Shown here one piece after another: positions 22,822 through 22,905 of a stretch of 22,905 bases of DNA. Made by a program: the position numbers and the translations under genes. The notes under the pieces are model-generated. The model worked only from the letters and a program-made list of their open reading frames with translations, did no database searches and was not told where the DNA came from. The stretch is taken from positions 1 through 22,905 of the forward strand of contig CAYOSH010000051.1 of NCBI GenBank assembly GCA_964406575.1. Direction: 5' to 3'. How positions within the stretch are numbered: position 1 is the stretch's first letter; the number at the start of each line of letters is the position of its first letter. Source of the stretch: WTAW01 sp964406575 (lineage in GTDB: Bacteria > Acidobacteriota > Aminicenantia > Aminicenantales > Aminicenantaceae).

Positions 22822-22899
22822 GAGGTTGCCGTAGAGGCAAAGTGCAAAGGATGCAGCTGTAGATAATCTACCGCAAATCCTTTGCAACGAAGCGACCTC
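22822..22899. repeat. Nested inverted repeats at right edge
   Basis: Three helices nest in order: GAGGTTGC (22822-22829) with GCGACCTC (22892-22899, one G-T pair), TGCAAAGGAT (22843-22852) with ATCCTTTGCA (22877-22886, perfect 10 bp), and GTAGAT (22859-22864) with ATCTAC (22866-22871). A small GCC / GGC hairpin lies on the left shoulder. This looks like a folded mobile repeat (MITE-like) or a structured RNA. It may continue past the window. Confidence 0.45.
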
Positions 22900-22905
22900 C
22901 CTCCC

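Noticed and set aside
1..22905. CRISPR array or defence island
   Set aside because: No regularly spaced direct repeats and no cas, toxin-antitoxin or restriction genes were seen.

Overview
The window is a stretch of bacterial chromosome with roughly balanced base composition. It carries housekeeping and envelope genes, with no phage genes and no complete insertion sequence. A TolC/MFP/RND efflux system, a LolA chaperone, an ECF sigma factor with a zinc-finger anti-sigma factor, a DUF374 acyltransferase and a TatT-type lipo-TPR protein all point to a diderm (Gram-negative-type) bacterium. The gene mix and the abundance of short palindromic repeats would suit an uncultivated lineage such as Aminicenantota or an Acidobacteriota relative, but that assignment is inference only.

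Layout. 1-442: no gene; a folded, possibly RNA-like segment and a cluster of 3-nt-loop palindromes. 443-1925 (minus): tRNA-Leu(CAG) followed by a B12-binding-type radical SAM protein. 1926-2370: divergent promoters and a long, probably structured leader. 2371-3516 (plus): a bacterial eRF1/Vms1-like protein (baeRF type) with GGW where release factors have GGQ. 3605-9864 (minus): a tightly packed TetR - TolC - MFP - RND efflux operon with a likely TetR operator. 9865-10280: gene-poor. 10281-10970 (plus): unrecognised exported protein. 11063-12582 (minus): metallo-beta-lactamase-fold hydrolase overlapping a XerD-type recombinase. 12725-15013 (plus): SAM methyltransferase and SLC13/DASS transporter. 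15054-15990 (plus): small MPN/JAB-like protein abutting AMMECR1. 16062-19104 (minus): TatT-like TPR protein, DUF374 acyltransferase and sodium:solute symporter. 19287-22067 (plus): LolA, then an overlapping ECF sigma - anti-sigma - bactofilin-like membrane protein operon. 22203-22760 (minus): ribosome recycling factor, followed at the window edge by a repeat and a nested fold.

Three themes recur. First, operons are joined by 4-nt ATGA overlaps at five junctions (TolC/MFP, MFP/RND, MBL/XerD, sigma/anti-sigma, anti-sigma/bactofilin). Second, in two divergent spacers (12583-12724 and 19105-19286) near-consensus -10 boxes end only 6-8 nt before the start codon in both directions, predicting leaderless mRNAs. 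Third, short dispersed palindromes with 3-nt loops and a split 24-nt repeat sit between genes.

The items most worth a second look are the GGW release-factor-like protein with its structured leader, the paired leaderless promoters, the MPN-like/AMMECR1 pair, the ECF/anti-sigma/bactofilin module, and the repeat plus nested fold at the right edge.
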